A DNA stretch of 64,000 nucleotides. Origin: Antedon mediterranea (taxonomy: Eukaryota > Echinodermata > Crinoidea > Comatulida > Antedonidae). The position numbers and the translations under genes are program-made. The stretch spans positions 12,638,932-12,702,931 of the forward strand of contig NC_092679.1 in NCBI RefSeq assembly GCF_964355755.1, given 5' to 3'. This document shows, piece by piece, positions 23,560 through 36,779 of this stretch. Below the pieces are notes generated by a model that saw only the letters and a list, made by a program, of their open reading frames with translations, had not been told where the DNA came from and searched no databases. Each line of letters starts with the position of its first letter. Position 1 is the stretch's first letter.

Positions 23560-26079
23560 AAAATAAAATTAAATTTGTCTACAGTGTCTAAATCAAGGTG
23601 ACTCTTTGCTCACAAGCTGATGGGAAATTAACGTTCAGAAATTGAGAGAACATTCTGAAATAAAAGTGCTACTCATAAGTGATTAAATTATAGAATTTTG
23701 ATGGTGGTAGGTAAGCAACATAAACTTGTTTTCTCAACATTTTGATTCCCAACTGGAAAAACTCAGTTGATTAAAAGTAACAATGTTGAGAATATATCAC
23801 TGGTGTATGGAAGCATAGGTGATTTGGACTGCAAGGGGACGACTGTTTACTGGGCTTTATTAAATTTGTAAGCCTTTGTTCTCACAAAAAATGATCTATT
23901 GTCTTGGACAAAAATATCCTAATTTACCTCAGTGAAAGCCCTACTGTATCTTGTCCAAGTACTGGAATTGGGGTAGCTACTGCAAGTGGCTACACAATTT
24001 TCAGTTTCAATTTCTATATTTTTGCAAACAGCACAAGTATATACCGGATCATTAAAATCAATAATGCTGATATGAATAATGAAAATGAATGAATGATGTC
24101 ATAAAAGATGTAGGCCTATTCAAATGTAAATGCTAATGTCACTTTCTTGATTTATGAATGATCCACCTATTATACATAGTATTCAGTAATTTATATTTGA
24201 AGAAATAGTTTATTCTGTGTACAGATGCAAGTATACAAGACAAAAATATAGGGCGAGTTTGATGGTTAATGTGTGTACAGTTTTAAGTTAATAGTATATT
24301 TTTTTGTGTAAATTTTACATCAGTGAAACTGATTTAAACTTGTCATTCATTTCAGGTTTTAATTAAGTTTAGCAGGACTAAGTATATATTTTGTTACCAC
24401 ATTTGTTATGGTAGTTAAAATTAATTTTAGTAATATTAATAATAAATCATTTTTCTACAAAATATAATAATAATGGGATAAAACAGTGCTATTTACTGTA
24501 GTTAGGTAAATTAAATAATGGATTAATAATATTTACCCCGTGATTAAACACAGTAATTTGTTAATGTGTTCATTGCTTTATTTCATATATAAATTGTGCA
24601 CATTGAATATTTAGTAGGAAAAAAAAACAAACAAAAATATTATTTTTGCAAATATAAAAGAAATGTTGTTGAGATCATGGCGGCTAATTTGCTAGGAATT
24701 ATTATTAGTTTGTTTATATATAAAGTTGTATTATACTTGTGCATAATGGTTGTCTCTATAAATTGGTTTTTGTAATGATCACAGTTGCGATTGTGTTTTA
24801 GAATGATTGATTAGGTCATCTCATTGATCACGATTGTGTGCTGAAAAGTTCTATTCTGGAGTTGGTTTGTTAAGTACTGTTTATTTAAGATATCTTTTCA
24901 CCAAGAAGAAGTTGGTAATAAATAAAATGAAAATGTAGGCACAAAATCTTTACCAGAACCTAAGGGAAGAGCTTAGATGATCTGACGGAATTTGAAAATT
25001 ATGAAACATTTTTATCGACCCTGATGACATCGATATTTACCTAATTTTCTCATTATATAGTTCCTATATCAGGTCAGGCGTTGTCATGCCAACCTGTGGG
25101 CAAATACCGTATGTAAAATAAGCACAATGTGCTTATTAAATTGTCAATTCTACTACTTTATCTCTTGTGTATATTTATAGATATTAATATATGAAATATA
25201 GATATTTATATATTTTTTGTTGGTTTGTTGCTACAGATAATATAAATATAATTTATGTTTGTTTATCATTTCAGTGTTTTTTTCCAACCATTTAGTAGTG
25301 TCACACCTTTGTTAATGATTGTATCATAGAGAATTTCATAGTTATTATGGTGATTTAAGCTTGGTTTCAACAATGGCGCAATACAAGGATGTTCACTCAA
25401 CGCACCAATCACAATACAGTAGTTTGGATAAAATCTGTCCCTGATTGGTCGAATTACCTGAGTTTCTTGTACGTTCATGCATTGTGTCCTACAGGGAGAA
25501 TCCAGCTATGTAAGCCTATAAGTTCAATTTAGAAACTTTCACTGAGAAAATATAAAACAACAATTAAATGTATTTTTTAATTTAATTTTTATTAGTTTTT
25601 GTCATTCATACCTTTTTTTAATCCAGTATTCATTCTTTTTAATTTGCGGAATGAAGATTAATTTAAATATAAAAATGTATTAAATTACAAGACAAAGAGG
25701 AGACCACTACACACTAGCAATCTCCAAGTTTGGCAAGAAAAGTTTGCCAGTGTACAAACAACAACACCACTTTAGCAAACCACAGAATTAGTTTGCATAA
25801 GCTTAAGCTTCTTGACATGAACTAGTTTGCTGATGTTTGTGAATTTGCCAAATGAAATTAATCTTTGTGGTGTAACAAAAAAGCCTTCAGTGACGTAGAC
25901 TGTGATTTTAAAGATCTCACGTCAAAGTTTGCTAGGTATTAAAGTTTGAAATAATAAATGCAATTTTTTTTTATTTATAACTTTTGTCAACTACACTGAT
26001 TATAAATAATTAAAATGTTGTATTAATAGAAATGATTAGAAATATAAAAAACCATATGTGCAATTTTACAATTTTGTTT

Positions 26080-26190
26080 CAACCTGACCTGACCACTTTT
26101 ACACAAAGGCCTTTGACAACCCTGTGGCTTGCACAGAGATTGTTCAATTATTTTTTGAGATCACAGCACCATTTTATTTCTTGTGGCTAT
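26080..26190 (+). repeat. Dispersed repeat, copy 3 of 3
   Basis: Blocks caacctgacctgaccactttt, acaaaggcctttgacaaccc and gcaccattttatttc match the copies at 6665 and 8515, with a small insertion (ttgttcaattattttttgag) shared in position with copy 1. Confidence 0.35.
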
Positions 26191-27741
26191 GACTCTACAA
26201 TGTCTAACTTTGCACAATAAAAGTATGATTACTAATAGTAAATTTTTGCTTACTTAATGATAACCAGTTAAACATTGTGTTCTTAATTCAAATCATATGT
26301 TCTTTACCCCTTGTTATTGTGATAGAAAATTATTTCTTTCGCCACATTAACAAAATAAATAGCATGTCAAGATTTTTTTTTTTAACTGCTGTTATAAATG
26401 ATAAATTCACAAACTCATGTGCTGTTGTTGAAACCTTCAAGTTCTTTTTTTAAACTTGAGAACATGAATTGTTACTTTTACAACCTATGTACTGTAAATA
26501 CTAACTTATCTTTTAATGTGTAATATGCATATTATACAACAGCTAGTATTTTGCCAAACACTAGTAGTATGTAAGAGTTTAGCCATTCAAGATCAATATA
26601 TAACTAGCCTATTTTTAATAATTATAAATGGCTTAGATAGATTTAGAAACTATTATTGAAAATATAATTATCTTTATTATTTGTGTAAAAAAATGTTACA
26701 GAAATAAACGTTTGTTCTCTTATGATGCTGCTACTGTAGTAATACGTTTAGAGTCGCTAACTGATTTAATGAATTTTTATCATTCTTCATTTGTTCTTCA
26801 ACTGCCTTTATTTACATGCTATTATTTTGGTGTGATTATGTATTAATTTATCCATGTAAAACGTGTAGAACTAATATTGTTTATTCTTGTGACCAATGTA
26901 AATGCCTTGGGTGTCGTGTATTTCCATGACATTTTCCTTTTCTAAGTTTTTGTTTGTTTTTGTTGTTGTGAACAACTTGAAGAACTAGCAATAAGAATTA
27001 AATGTGATCAGTTAAACAATTTGATTCTGCCTTTGTTTTTTTTATGTACGTGTGATTTGAGCATAAAGTTTGTTTAGCTTTATAGTGACCACACTCCCCC
27101 AATGTTAAAAATGCACACATTTTTTCCAAAGACAAATTTCTTTTCACAATCCAAATTAAATAATCACATGCCCTTCTAAAATTGTAGTTAATATACTGTA
27201 ACACCCAACTTGGAAAAATTAAATATTGGGAGCTTTTATTAAACTATAGAGGACACTATAATACTATATCAAACCATAGAGGGCAGTGTGATAACTAAAA
27301 ATATTGGAATGTGCAATACATGCCAAAGGAGAAAAATGCGTTGACAACTTATTATTTCAGTAATTAAACAATGTATGAATGGATTATAAAAATTATACGG
27401 ATCGATATATTATGTTTTCTATTCTCATATCAATATAGAGTAGTGGAAAGTATAAATTTAAACATATCGGGAGAATTTTTTTTATAAAAAAATCAGGAGA
27501 AATTGCATTTTAGCGGGAGATGATTAAAATATTGGGAGCCTCCCGCCATTATCAGGAGAATTGGGAGGTTTGTATTATGCACCTTCATGTTGAAGTGTGG
27601 CAACAAAAGTGTCAATCAATTATTATAAATTGAATTATATAAAAAAAAGTGTTTTTATAAAAAAATAATTTAAATCTTAAAAAATTAAATTTTAATTATT
27701 CATACATAATATACATAAAAAAAATGAATTTATGTATACTG

Positions 27742-27750
27742 AAAAAAAAA
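27742..27750 (-). terminator. RNA polymerase III terminator of tRNA-Tyr
   Basis: Run of nine A on the plus strand (T on the transcript strand) starting 3 bp beyond the tRNA 3' end. Confidence 0.75.
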
Positions 27751-27752
27751 TG

Positions 27753-27840
27753 TCCCTCGAGCCGGATTTGAACCAGCGACCTAAGGATGTCTTTGTATAA
27801 ACTCTACAGTCCTCCGCTCTACCAACTGAGCTATCGAGGG
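27753..27840 (-). tRNA. tRNA-Tyr (GTA) with a 15-nt intron
   Basis: Minus-strand gene of 88 bp. Acceptor stem CCCTCGA pairs with TCGAGGG and the discriminator is A. D arm GCTCAGTTGGTAGAGC, T arm with GGTTCAAATCC. The anticodon GTA is at 27805-27807, in the loop C-T-GTA-G-A. An intron of 15 nt (27789-27803) sits after position 37, the usual place in eukaryotic tRNA-Tyr genes, which always carry an intron in most animals. The mature form is 73 nt. A and B boxes look intact, so it is probably functional. It is followed on the minus strand by a T-run (aaaaaaaaa at 27742-27750 on the plus strand), a pol III terminator. Confidence 0.95.
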
Positions 27841-28447
27841 GTCTTTCATTGGTGAGTGACACTTAAGGATATGAATGTTGATCTTATATTGTAATTTAAC
27901 AAACTAGTTTAATTTCTTGTACAGGTGGTTTATTCTGGCTAAACGCATATCCTTCTTTCATATTTTAATCGATATTTTATTTTTACCAAATGTCTTTAAA
28001 CAATAAACGACCGACTCCCACGGTGGGTGGTGGTGGTGGTGGTGGTACGTCCGATCCGCGCCGAAATAGTACTGTATTGTATCACTGTTGAGGGCAGCAG
28101 ACGTCCCCAGTCCTAAATATCTTATTTTGAAATTATTTCACGGTGGCGCTGCTGCGCTTCGATCCTCCTTCTTCTTCTTTGAAGCGTTTCCATTTTCCAG
28201 TAGTCTGGGCCTTCTTAATCTTGGTAACTAGGCAGAGTTAGAGACCACATTACATACCACCACGATGTTGTCGTATGGAGAATTGGCACAAGCTCCTCTT
28301 TCAGATTATCAAAAAAGTCTTAGAGGTATAGCCTATTAGGATGAGCAGAACTATTGTACTTTCGCACCTTTCTTAGCTAGGCTAGCTAGCTAGGCTAGGC
28401 TATCTATCTAGGCCTAGGCTAGAGTAGGCGGCTACTAGGCCTAGTGA
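27841..28447. other. Flank between tRNA-Tyr and palindrome
   Basis: No gene seen. Contains a short GGT microsatellite near 28021-28047 and TAGGCCTA/CTAGCTAGG-type low-complexity DNA at 28375-28445. Confidence 0.5.
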
Positions 28448-29995
28448 ATACAGGTCAACCCGTACCCATGCCAACTCGTACCCACCAACTCGTACCCAAA
28501 TTTTGGCTTACTCGTACCCAAAATTTTGGCTCACCCGTACCCATCATTGGCTAACCCGTACCCATCATTGGCTAACCCGTACCCATCATTGGCTGGCCCG
28601 TACCCAAGTTTAATGCTATTTAAAGTATATTTATATAGGCCTATTACAGTTAAACCCAGTTTTATTACATTTTTAGGTCATATGTTCGATATTATAATGG
28701 CAAAAACTATTTACCTAAGTATAATTTATGTACAGACTCGTACGAAAAAAGCACAGCTTTCATCGTATTTTGGGTCGTAGTTAAATTAATACTTGAGGGC
28801 GCTGTTTTACATGGAAGATGTCAGTGGTCGGCTGTGCTGCATTCTATTTTTTTCATTTATGAATAGTTATTGATCTATTATTTACTACGAATAGCCTGTA
28901 CACACTTTTCATTTATTTTACAGATAATGAAGTAATGTGCTTTTTGAAAATCGTTTTAAAAATGGTTTTTGTTGTTTTGTTTGCAAGTTTTGTTTTAACA
29001 TTTCGAAAATATTTAATACATTTTTAAGTAGTCACTCGTATTTTAAAATCACGAAACTATTTAAGTGGATACCAGCCTCATTTTTGCTGCTACTATAAGG
29101 ACCATTTTAGAATAATGAATCTAAGTAGATTATTGCCGTTTTTAAAACAAATTCCCTAGGACATGATGGATGTGAGAATAATAATAAAAGGTAACCTCCA
29201 ATAATTTAACATTTAATTACAAACGACGACATTTGCTGTTATTACGTTTTCATTTTATAATGATTATTACTGTATTATTATGACTAAAAACCGAAATAAA
29301 ATACTACTAAAACTAAAAAAAAATCATCTTATCGCTGACAGATACGTATGTACACAGACACGTGTAGGTAGGCCTTCAGAATGTTTATATTATTTTAGTA
29401 AATAAGACGACATCCGTTGCCATGGAAAAACGAGTGTGGGTTATTTATTTGTAGAATATTATAGAATGCGTATTTTTTTTAAAAAGGGAATCCCTCGTCA
29501 GCAAAAACACGTAGCTGTTATTGAGGAAACATCTACCAAAAATGTTTAATTGCTGTAAACAAACAGATAATTTTACTGAATTATTTAAGAAAAAAAAAAA
29601 AATAGAAAACGATCGTACGCCAAATTGCGTTGTCTATTTTTTTTTACACACTGTAGCTGTTATAGAAGAAAATCTGCCAAAAATGTTTAATTGCCTTAAA
29701 ATACGTGTATATGATCATTTCACTGAATTATTAATAAATAAAATATATGGAAAACGATCATACGTCATTACTGAGTCGTCTCTTTGACGCCCTATAAATG
29801 CGTGTTTTTTTGTAATAAAAGGTTAATCCCGGTCAGCAAAAACACGTAACACGAAATCTACGCCCCATAGCCCTGCAGGCCTTACAGTACGTGTATATGA
29901 TCATTTCACTGAATTATTAATAAATAAAATATATGGAAAACGATCATACGCCATTACTGAGTCGTCTCTTTGTGACGCCCTATAAATGCGTGTTT

Positions 29996-30072
29996 GGGTA
30001 CGGGTTGACCAGCACCCGGCCTAGTAGGCCTAGGCCTACTAGCCTTAGTAGGGTGCTGGTCAACCCGTACCC
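29996..30072. repeat. Nested perfect-like palindrome in the middle of the 3.9-kb element
   Basis: gggtacgggttgaccagcaccc is mirrored by gggtgctggtcaacccgtaccc around a centre of TAGGCCTA-type bases. It repeats the tip sequence of the big element in head-to-head form. Confidence 0.7.
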
Positions 30073-30296
30073 ATGCCAACTCGTACCCAACTTGGCTAAC
30101 CCGTACCCAAATAATTGGTCAACTCGTACCCACTTTGGCTAACCCGTACCCAAACCAACCCGTACCCATGCCAACTCGTACCTAAATATTTGGCTTACTC
30201 GTACCCAAGTATTTGGCTTACTCGTACCCATTTTTTGGCTTACCCGTACCCATTTTTGGCTTACTCGTACCCATTATTTGGCCTACTCGTACCCAA
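30060..30296 (+). repeat. Tandem array of CCGTACCC/TCGTACCC units
   Basis: About 12 short units of the type cttactcgtacccattttttgg and ctaacccgtacccaaa, variable in length (17-24 bp). The same unit occurs at 28457-28605 and, inverted, at 32220-32352. Confidence 0.8.
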
Positions 30297-32510
30297 TTTG
30301 AATAATTACTTGTAATGATTTGATCGGCGTAAAACTAGTGGTATGCTTTTGCCGTATGAATATTTTTATATTTAAATTGTTTATTGATTTGATTGTAGAC
30401 TTCGTTTAATTAGGCATATATTTGTTAACATTTATTTAAATCTAGTATTATAGTTTTATAAACGTATGTTTGATGTGTCTTTTTTATTTACGTAAGAGAA
30501 CATTAATTAATAAAAAAATATTTTAACTGTTGTATAGTTAGTATTACAATTCAATTAAGCCCAGGTAAAGTACCAACAACGTATAATTTTATACTTATCA
30601 ATTTTTATTCTTTTATTTTATTCTAATTATCTTCCCTGATTACATTCGATCAAGTAATTATTATTTCTATTGTATTTGGTATATTTAAAATTGGTTGAAT
30701 TAACAACACCCTGTTTTAAGCAAAAAGCCTGCCTGCCGGGCTATGGGGTCGAATTACTCGTAGATTTCGTGTTACGTGTTTTTGCTGACCGGGATTAACC
30801 TTTTATTATAAAAAACACGCATTTATAGGGCCGGCGTCAAAGAGACGACTTAGTAATGACGTATGATCATTTTCCATATATTTTATTTATTAATAATTCA
30901 GTGAAATGATCATATACACGTACTGTCGTACTGTAAGGCAATTAAACATTTTGGCAGATTTTCTTCTATAACAGCTACGTGTTTTTGCTGAATGGGGATT
31001 CCTCTTTATTATTAAAAAAAAAACGCATTTGTACGGGTCCATTTGTAGTGTGTCCAAAAATAGGCAACGCAATGTGGCGTATGATCGTTTTCTATTTATT
31101 TTTTTTTCTTAAATAATTCAGTAAAATTATCTGTTTTTTTACGGTAATTAAACATTTTTGGTAGATGTTTCCTCAATAACTTACAGCTACGTGTTTTTGC
31201 TGATGAGGGATTCCCTTTTTTTTTTTTTTTTAAACGCATTCTATAATGTGTCAAATAAGACAAATGAAATGAACTAGGATCGTTTTTCCATGGCAACGGA
31301 TGTCGTCTTATTTACTAAAATAATATAAACGTTCTGAAGGCCTACCTACACGTGTCTGAGTACTTACGTATCTGTCAGCGATAAGAGGATTTTTTAAAGT
31401 TTTAGTAGTATTTATTTCGGTTTTTAGTCATAATAATACAGTAATACTCATTATAAAATGAAAACGTAATAACAGCAAATGTCGTCGTTTGTAATTAAAT
31501 GTTAAATTATTGGAGGTTAGTACCTGTAGTTACCTTTTATTATTACTCTCACATCCGTCATTGTATACTAGATAAACGGCAATAATCTAATCTACTACTA
31601 AATGCTCATAGCATAGCAGCAATGAGGCTGGTATCCACTTAAATAGTTTCGTGATTTTAAAATACGAGTGACTATTTAAAAATTTATTAAATATTTTCGA
31701 AATGTTAAAACAGTTTAATATTTTCCAAAACTTGCAAAACAAAACAACAAAAACCATTCGTTTTAAAACGATTTTCAAAAAGCACATTACTTCATTATCT
31801 GTAAAATAAAATGAAAATACAAATTATGTATAAAAGATATTCATGTTTACTTTTAATAATTCAAGTTTTCATCATCACAGACTAGTGGGTATTTCAATTT
31901 CCATGTACTACTATTCGTAGAAAATAATAGATTAATAACTCATAAATGAAAAAAAAATAGAATGCAGCACAGCCGACCACTGACATCTTCCACAGAGCCA
32001 TATAAAACAGCGCCCCTCAAGTATTAACTTTACCAAATACGACGTACGCGCGCAAATACGATGAAAGCTGTGCTTTTTTCGTACGAGTCTGTTCATATTA
32101 TTATACATTTTAGGTCAATAGTTTTTGCCATTATAATATCGAACATATGATTGGTATGTAAAAATTTAATAAAACTGGGTTTAAATGTAATATAAATATA
32201 CTTTAAATAGCATTAAACTTGGGTACGGGCCAGCCAATGATGGGTACGGGTCAGCCAATGATGGGTACGGGTCAGCCAAAATTTTGGGTACGAGTAAGCC
32301 AAAATTTAGGTACGAGTTGGTGGGTACGAGTTGGCATGGGTACGGGTTGACCTGTATTCGCCTTAGTAGATAGCCTAGCTAGGCCTATAGCCCTAGCTAG
32401 CTAGGTACCCAGCCCGCGTGAGTGTTATAAAACACATTAAACATTCACCTGCCCTTCTGCGCGGCAATGGTTCGAAAGTACAGTAATATGCCTGGAACGG
32501 TTAGCCTTTT

Positions 32511-33291
32511 TTTTTTCGCCGTGGTTAGGATTCCGGCACCGGAACTCAACTGCCCACCGTTAGGGAATCCGACACGCTATTGCGCATGCCCAGAGCTCTG
32601 GGAAGTGAATTATAGCTTGCGCTAATAGTGCCACGCCACACACACACACCACCGCCGAGAGTCTCTGAGTGTTATAATAGGGATTTACTGTAGCCTATAT
32701 AGTCGTTGCGCGAGCGAGAGAGCGATGGATGAAACTTGGCCTATGCCATACATGAATGAATGAATTAATTAAAATAATAGTAATACTACAGCACGCGTTA
32801 AAATAATTATAATGATATTAATAAGTATCAGTATCTATCTAAGAATCGTAATGCTGTTCTTAGCGTTGCGACCCTGACTTCCTGAACAGTTTTTTTTCAT
32901 ATCCACGCGGTGGCTGCCGTCAACAAATCAACTTGTGATTGCATGTTGTTATGTACAGTAAAATGCGTTATGAAAAATCATAAAACTAGTCATGTAATTA
33001 TATAATTCATAATGATATGAAGTTTATATATGAATGAAGCAACCACTTTTTAATTACAAAATAAATAGGCCCCACTGGTCACGTCTAACTGGTAGCCCTA
33101 GCCTAGATTAGTGGATACCGTAGGCATCTAGGCTAGTTCGCCGTGTGGCGCAGCTATGAAACGATCCATCGCTGTTGTTGATAGAGTCGCCGATTACCTC
33201 GCTCTGGGCATGCGCAATAGCGTGTCGGATTCCCTAACGCTGGGCAGTTGAGTTCCGGTGCCCGAATCCTAACCACGGCGTTTTTTTTTTT
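32511..33291. mobile_element. 0.77-kb TIR element (80-bp arms) between two palindromes
   Basis: Arms 32517-32596 and 33201-33280 are inverted copies with a few mismatches: GCCGTGGTTAGGATTC, ACCGGAACTCAACTGCCCA, GGGAATCCGACACGCTATTG and GCGCATGCCCAGAGC. Both outer flanks are T-runs in the same orientation, consistent with a T-rich target duplication. The interior shows no coding frame. Superfamily not recognised. Confidence 0.75.
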
Positions 33292-33383
33292 ATCAGATCA
33301 GATCATCAGATGCGATCAATTCTGGTTCCGCCCACGTTACCATGCACAATAGTCTATTTATGTCATTGATGCTAGGCTAGGCC

Positions 33384-36300
33384 TATTACTCTAGTAGCTA
33401 GATCAACTTTCGTATGCACTTTGAGGTCCAGAGAATTTGACTTCAGAAATTGGTTTAGGGTGGTCAAACAATCATTTTTGGCTTGGTTACACATTTTGAA
33501 AATGTGGCGAAAGGTCAAAAGGTCAGGGTGAAAGGTCATAAGACCAAACGCCAATATGTCCTTAAATCTCAACAACCACTGGTCACAGCGAAGTAATTTT
33601 GGTCTCAAATTGATCAGAAGGTATACATTTATATTCAGTCTAATGGGACATTTTAGTTAAAAATGACCGGAAATGCCATTTCTGACCTTTGACCCACAAC
33701 ACAGGGCATGTATTTATCTCCTTAACTACTGGTCGTAAACACTTGAATTTGGCTTTAAATTGTTCGAAATATATATTTTGTTATTTGTTACACATTTGAA
33801 AAATGTTACAAAAGGTCAAAGGGTCAGGGTCAAGGGTTATATGAACAAATGAATAAAGGTACTTGTATCTCGGCAACCACTGGTCGCAGCAAGTCAATTT
33901 TGATCTCAAAATGTTCAGAAGGCATGCATTTATATTCAGTCTAATGGGGCATTTTAGTAAAAAATGATCAGAAATGCGATTTCTGACCTTTGACCCACAT
34001 ACCAGGGCATATTCATATCTCTGTAAGTACTGGTCGTAGAAACTTAAATTTGGTATCAAGTTGTTCGAAATATACATATTTACATTCATTGTAATAGAAA
34101 ATGTGGTTAAAAGATGAACAGAAAATACTATTACTAAAAAATGTTTCAAACAAAAAACATATCTCTACACAACTTATCCTTAGACAGTAATGTTATGCAA
34201 TAACTGATACTTTAAATTGTTTCAATTTCAAGTACTAGTTATTGCTGTCCACGAGAACATTTTGATATAAACGTCAAGCTCAACAGTTCTTTTCAGAATG
34301 CTAGAAGTAACTTGCCATGTGTATCCGATTAAACGCCCTGGGCATTTATTGTTCAAAAGGGTTTTTAGGGGAGGGGAGGCATCTTTATTTGGGGTATAAT
34401 ATGGTAACATGTATAATCAAATAAATACCACCTAGATGTAAAAAAATACAGCACAATTAATATCAAAAGATGATAAAATTATGTCAAAATGCTTGGTAAA
34501 TTGTAGATTATGGTAGTTAAAATGTGTTGTGATACAATTATTTTGTAAATGCATGTGGCGGAGCGTTTATTCCACATGATGTTCTATTGGAGGGAATGGT
34601 GGCATTTATTTGAGGGAGGCTTTTATTCAAAGAGGGTGTTAATTCGAATAAATACTCCAGCTCAATGCTAGAAGTAACTTACCATAGTTACCCGAATAAA
34701 AGGCCCGGGCATTTATTTATTCAGGGAAGGCGTTTATTTTGTTTGGGTGTAATAATGGTAACATGTATAATCAAATAAATACACCCCAGATAAAAAAAAT
34801 AATAATTAATATAATAAGAATAATAACTGGATTAAACCTCATTCTATCCTGGTGCAAGTACAATCATGTACTAAAAGGTATCAGAGACAACTATAATAGA
34901 CCAATTCATTGTCATTATTCCGTAACACTGTTGCATAATATTTTTAAATGTTACCGACAAAACTTATACATAATATGTATAAGTTTTGTCGGTGTATATT
35001 ATACACGTCTGCTCCCAGTGTAGATAATAAAACAATATATGTTTCTGGAGATTTATTATCAATACGACTAGAAACTTTGACATGTTTTAGGTAGTGAATG
35101 CATTGACAATAAAAGCATCAGAAGTTATCATGATAAAATCATACTACAACACTGTACTACAGTACACAAGGGTGTTTTCAGGAAAGCTGGACATATTGTA
35201 CAATAGTAATGAAACTATGTATTGGCATTTAAAAATATGCAAAAGATTGTTGTCAACTTGTAGTCACAAACAAACAGATGATAGAATGAAGATCCATTGT
35301 GAGTGCAATCGTGTCAGGATAATGATATGTCATTGTTTTATATCGTTATACTGGCACCTGGAGGAGAAGATCCATTTAATGTTATCTATGACAGTGTCAC
35401 TTTTATTCTAAAAGACAGAAACATTTCGTTAAAAAGCATAAAGAAGAAAACGAATCATGTAAATTACCTTTTATCAGTTGAGAAGCGAATTATAATTATT
35501 AAAATTAGAGTATTAATTTATTCGAATTAACACCCGCTTTGAATAAAAGCCTCCCTCAAATAAACGCCACCATTCCCTCCAATAGAACATCATGTGGAAT
35601 ACGCCCGCCACATGCATTTACACAATAATTGTATCACAACACATTACATTAACTACCATAATCTACAATTACCAAGCATTTTTTTTAACTTTTTGATATT
35701 AATTGTGCTGTATTTTTTTTTTTAGATCTAGGTGGTATTTATTTGATTATACCTATTACCATATTTATTATACCCCAAATAAAGATGCCTCCCCTCCCCT
35801 AAAAACCCTTTTGAACAATAAATGCCCGGGGCGTTTAATCGGATACACATGGCAAGTTACTTCTAGCATTCTGAAAAGAACTGTTGAGCTTGACGTTTCT
35901 ATCAAAATGTTCTTGGGGACAGCAATAACTAGTACTTGAAATTGAAACAATTTAAAGTATCAGTTATTGCATAACATTACTGTCTAAGGATAAGTTATGT
36001 AGAGATATGTTTTTTATTTGAAACATTAGTAATAGTATTTCTGTCCATCTTTTAACCACATTTTCTATTACAATGAATGTAAATATGTATATTTCAAACA
36101 ATTTGATACCAAATTTAAGTTTCTACGACCAGTACTTACAGAGATATGAAGATGCCATGATATGTGGGTCAAAGGTCAGAAATGGCATTTCTGATAATTT
36201 TGGACTAAAATGTCCCATTAGATTGAATATGAAAGCATGCCTTCTGAACATTTTGAGACTAAAATTGATTTGCTGCGACAAGTGGTTGCCGAGATACAAG

Positions 36301-36772
36301 TATCTATTTATATTTGTTCATATAACCCTTGACCCTGACCCTTTGACCTTTTGTAACATTTTTAAAAATGTGCAACAAATAACAAAATGTTTATTTCAAA
36401 CAATTTAAGACCAAATTCAAGTGTCTACGATCAGTAGTTACGGAGATACATACATGCCCTGGGGTGTGGGTCAAAGGTCAGAAATGGCATTTCCGGTAAT
36501 TTTTGACTAAAATGTCCCATTAGACTGAATATAAATGTATACCTTCTGATCAATTTGAGACCAAAATTACTTCACTGTGACCAGTGGTTGTTGAGATTTA
36601 AGGACATATTGGCGTTTGGTCTTATGACCTTTCACCCTGACCTTTTGACCTTTCGCCACATTTTCAAAATGTGTAACCAGGCCAATAATGATTGTTTGAC
36701 CACCCTAAACCAATTTCTGTAGTCAAATTCTCTGGACCTCAAAGTGCATACGAAAGTTGATCTAGCTACTAG
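33384..36772. mobile_element. 3.4-kb foldback palindrome with GACCTTTGACC repeats
   Basis: Left arm about 33384-34660, right arm about 35515-36772, inverted and about 90% alike by eye. Tips read TACTCTAGTAGCTAGATCAA. Each arm contains two tandem units of about 350 bp marked by ggtcaaaaggtcagggt, tgacctttgacccac and accactggtc. The inner parts contain another repeated block (ctagaagtaactt..ccg..gggcatttatt, seen at 34299 and 34672). Reading frames across the arms are repeat translations, not genes. The centre (34660-35515) has a 41-bp perfect hairpin. Confidence 0.8.
34953..34993. repeat. Perfect 41-bp hairpin in the centre of the 3.4-kb palindrome
   Basis: accgacaaaacttatacat, 3-nt loop aat, then the exact reverse complement. 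No mismatch. Confidence 0.85.
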
Positions 36773-36779
36773 AGTATAT

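Larger units (their letters stand above)
22531..27752. other. Intergenic region between neurexin and the tRNA gene
   Basis: Includes the neurexin 3' UTR of unknown length. Apart from the MITE at 22802, a possible TIR element at 23233-23559 and a dispersed repeat near 26080, I see no coding or structured feature. Confidence 0.5.
28448..32355. mobile_element. 3.9-kb foldback palindrome with GTACCC tandem repeats
   Basis: Left arm about 28448-29881 and right arm about 30731-32355 are inverted copies. The ends read GAATACAGGTCAACCCGTACCC on the left and its mirror on the right. Both arm tips carry tandem units of about 17-23 bp built on CCGTACCCA/CTCGTACCCA plus TTGGCTA/T. Inner parts of the arms hold units of roughly 150 bp around cagcaaaaacacgta and ccaaaaatgtttaattgc. 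The middle has more CCGTACCC units (30060-30296) and a nested small palindrome (29996-30072). No transposase reading frame. Structure is that of a non-autonomous foldback element; family unknown. Confidence 0.8.

Noticed and set aside
33781-36408. Matching reading frames on opposite strands with CCDQWLPRYKY-like sequence
   Set aside because: They are the two arms of one palindrome and their tandem units; no domain is recognisable.
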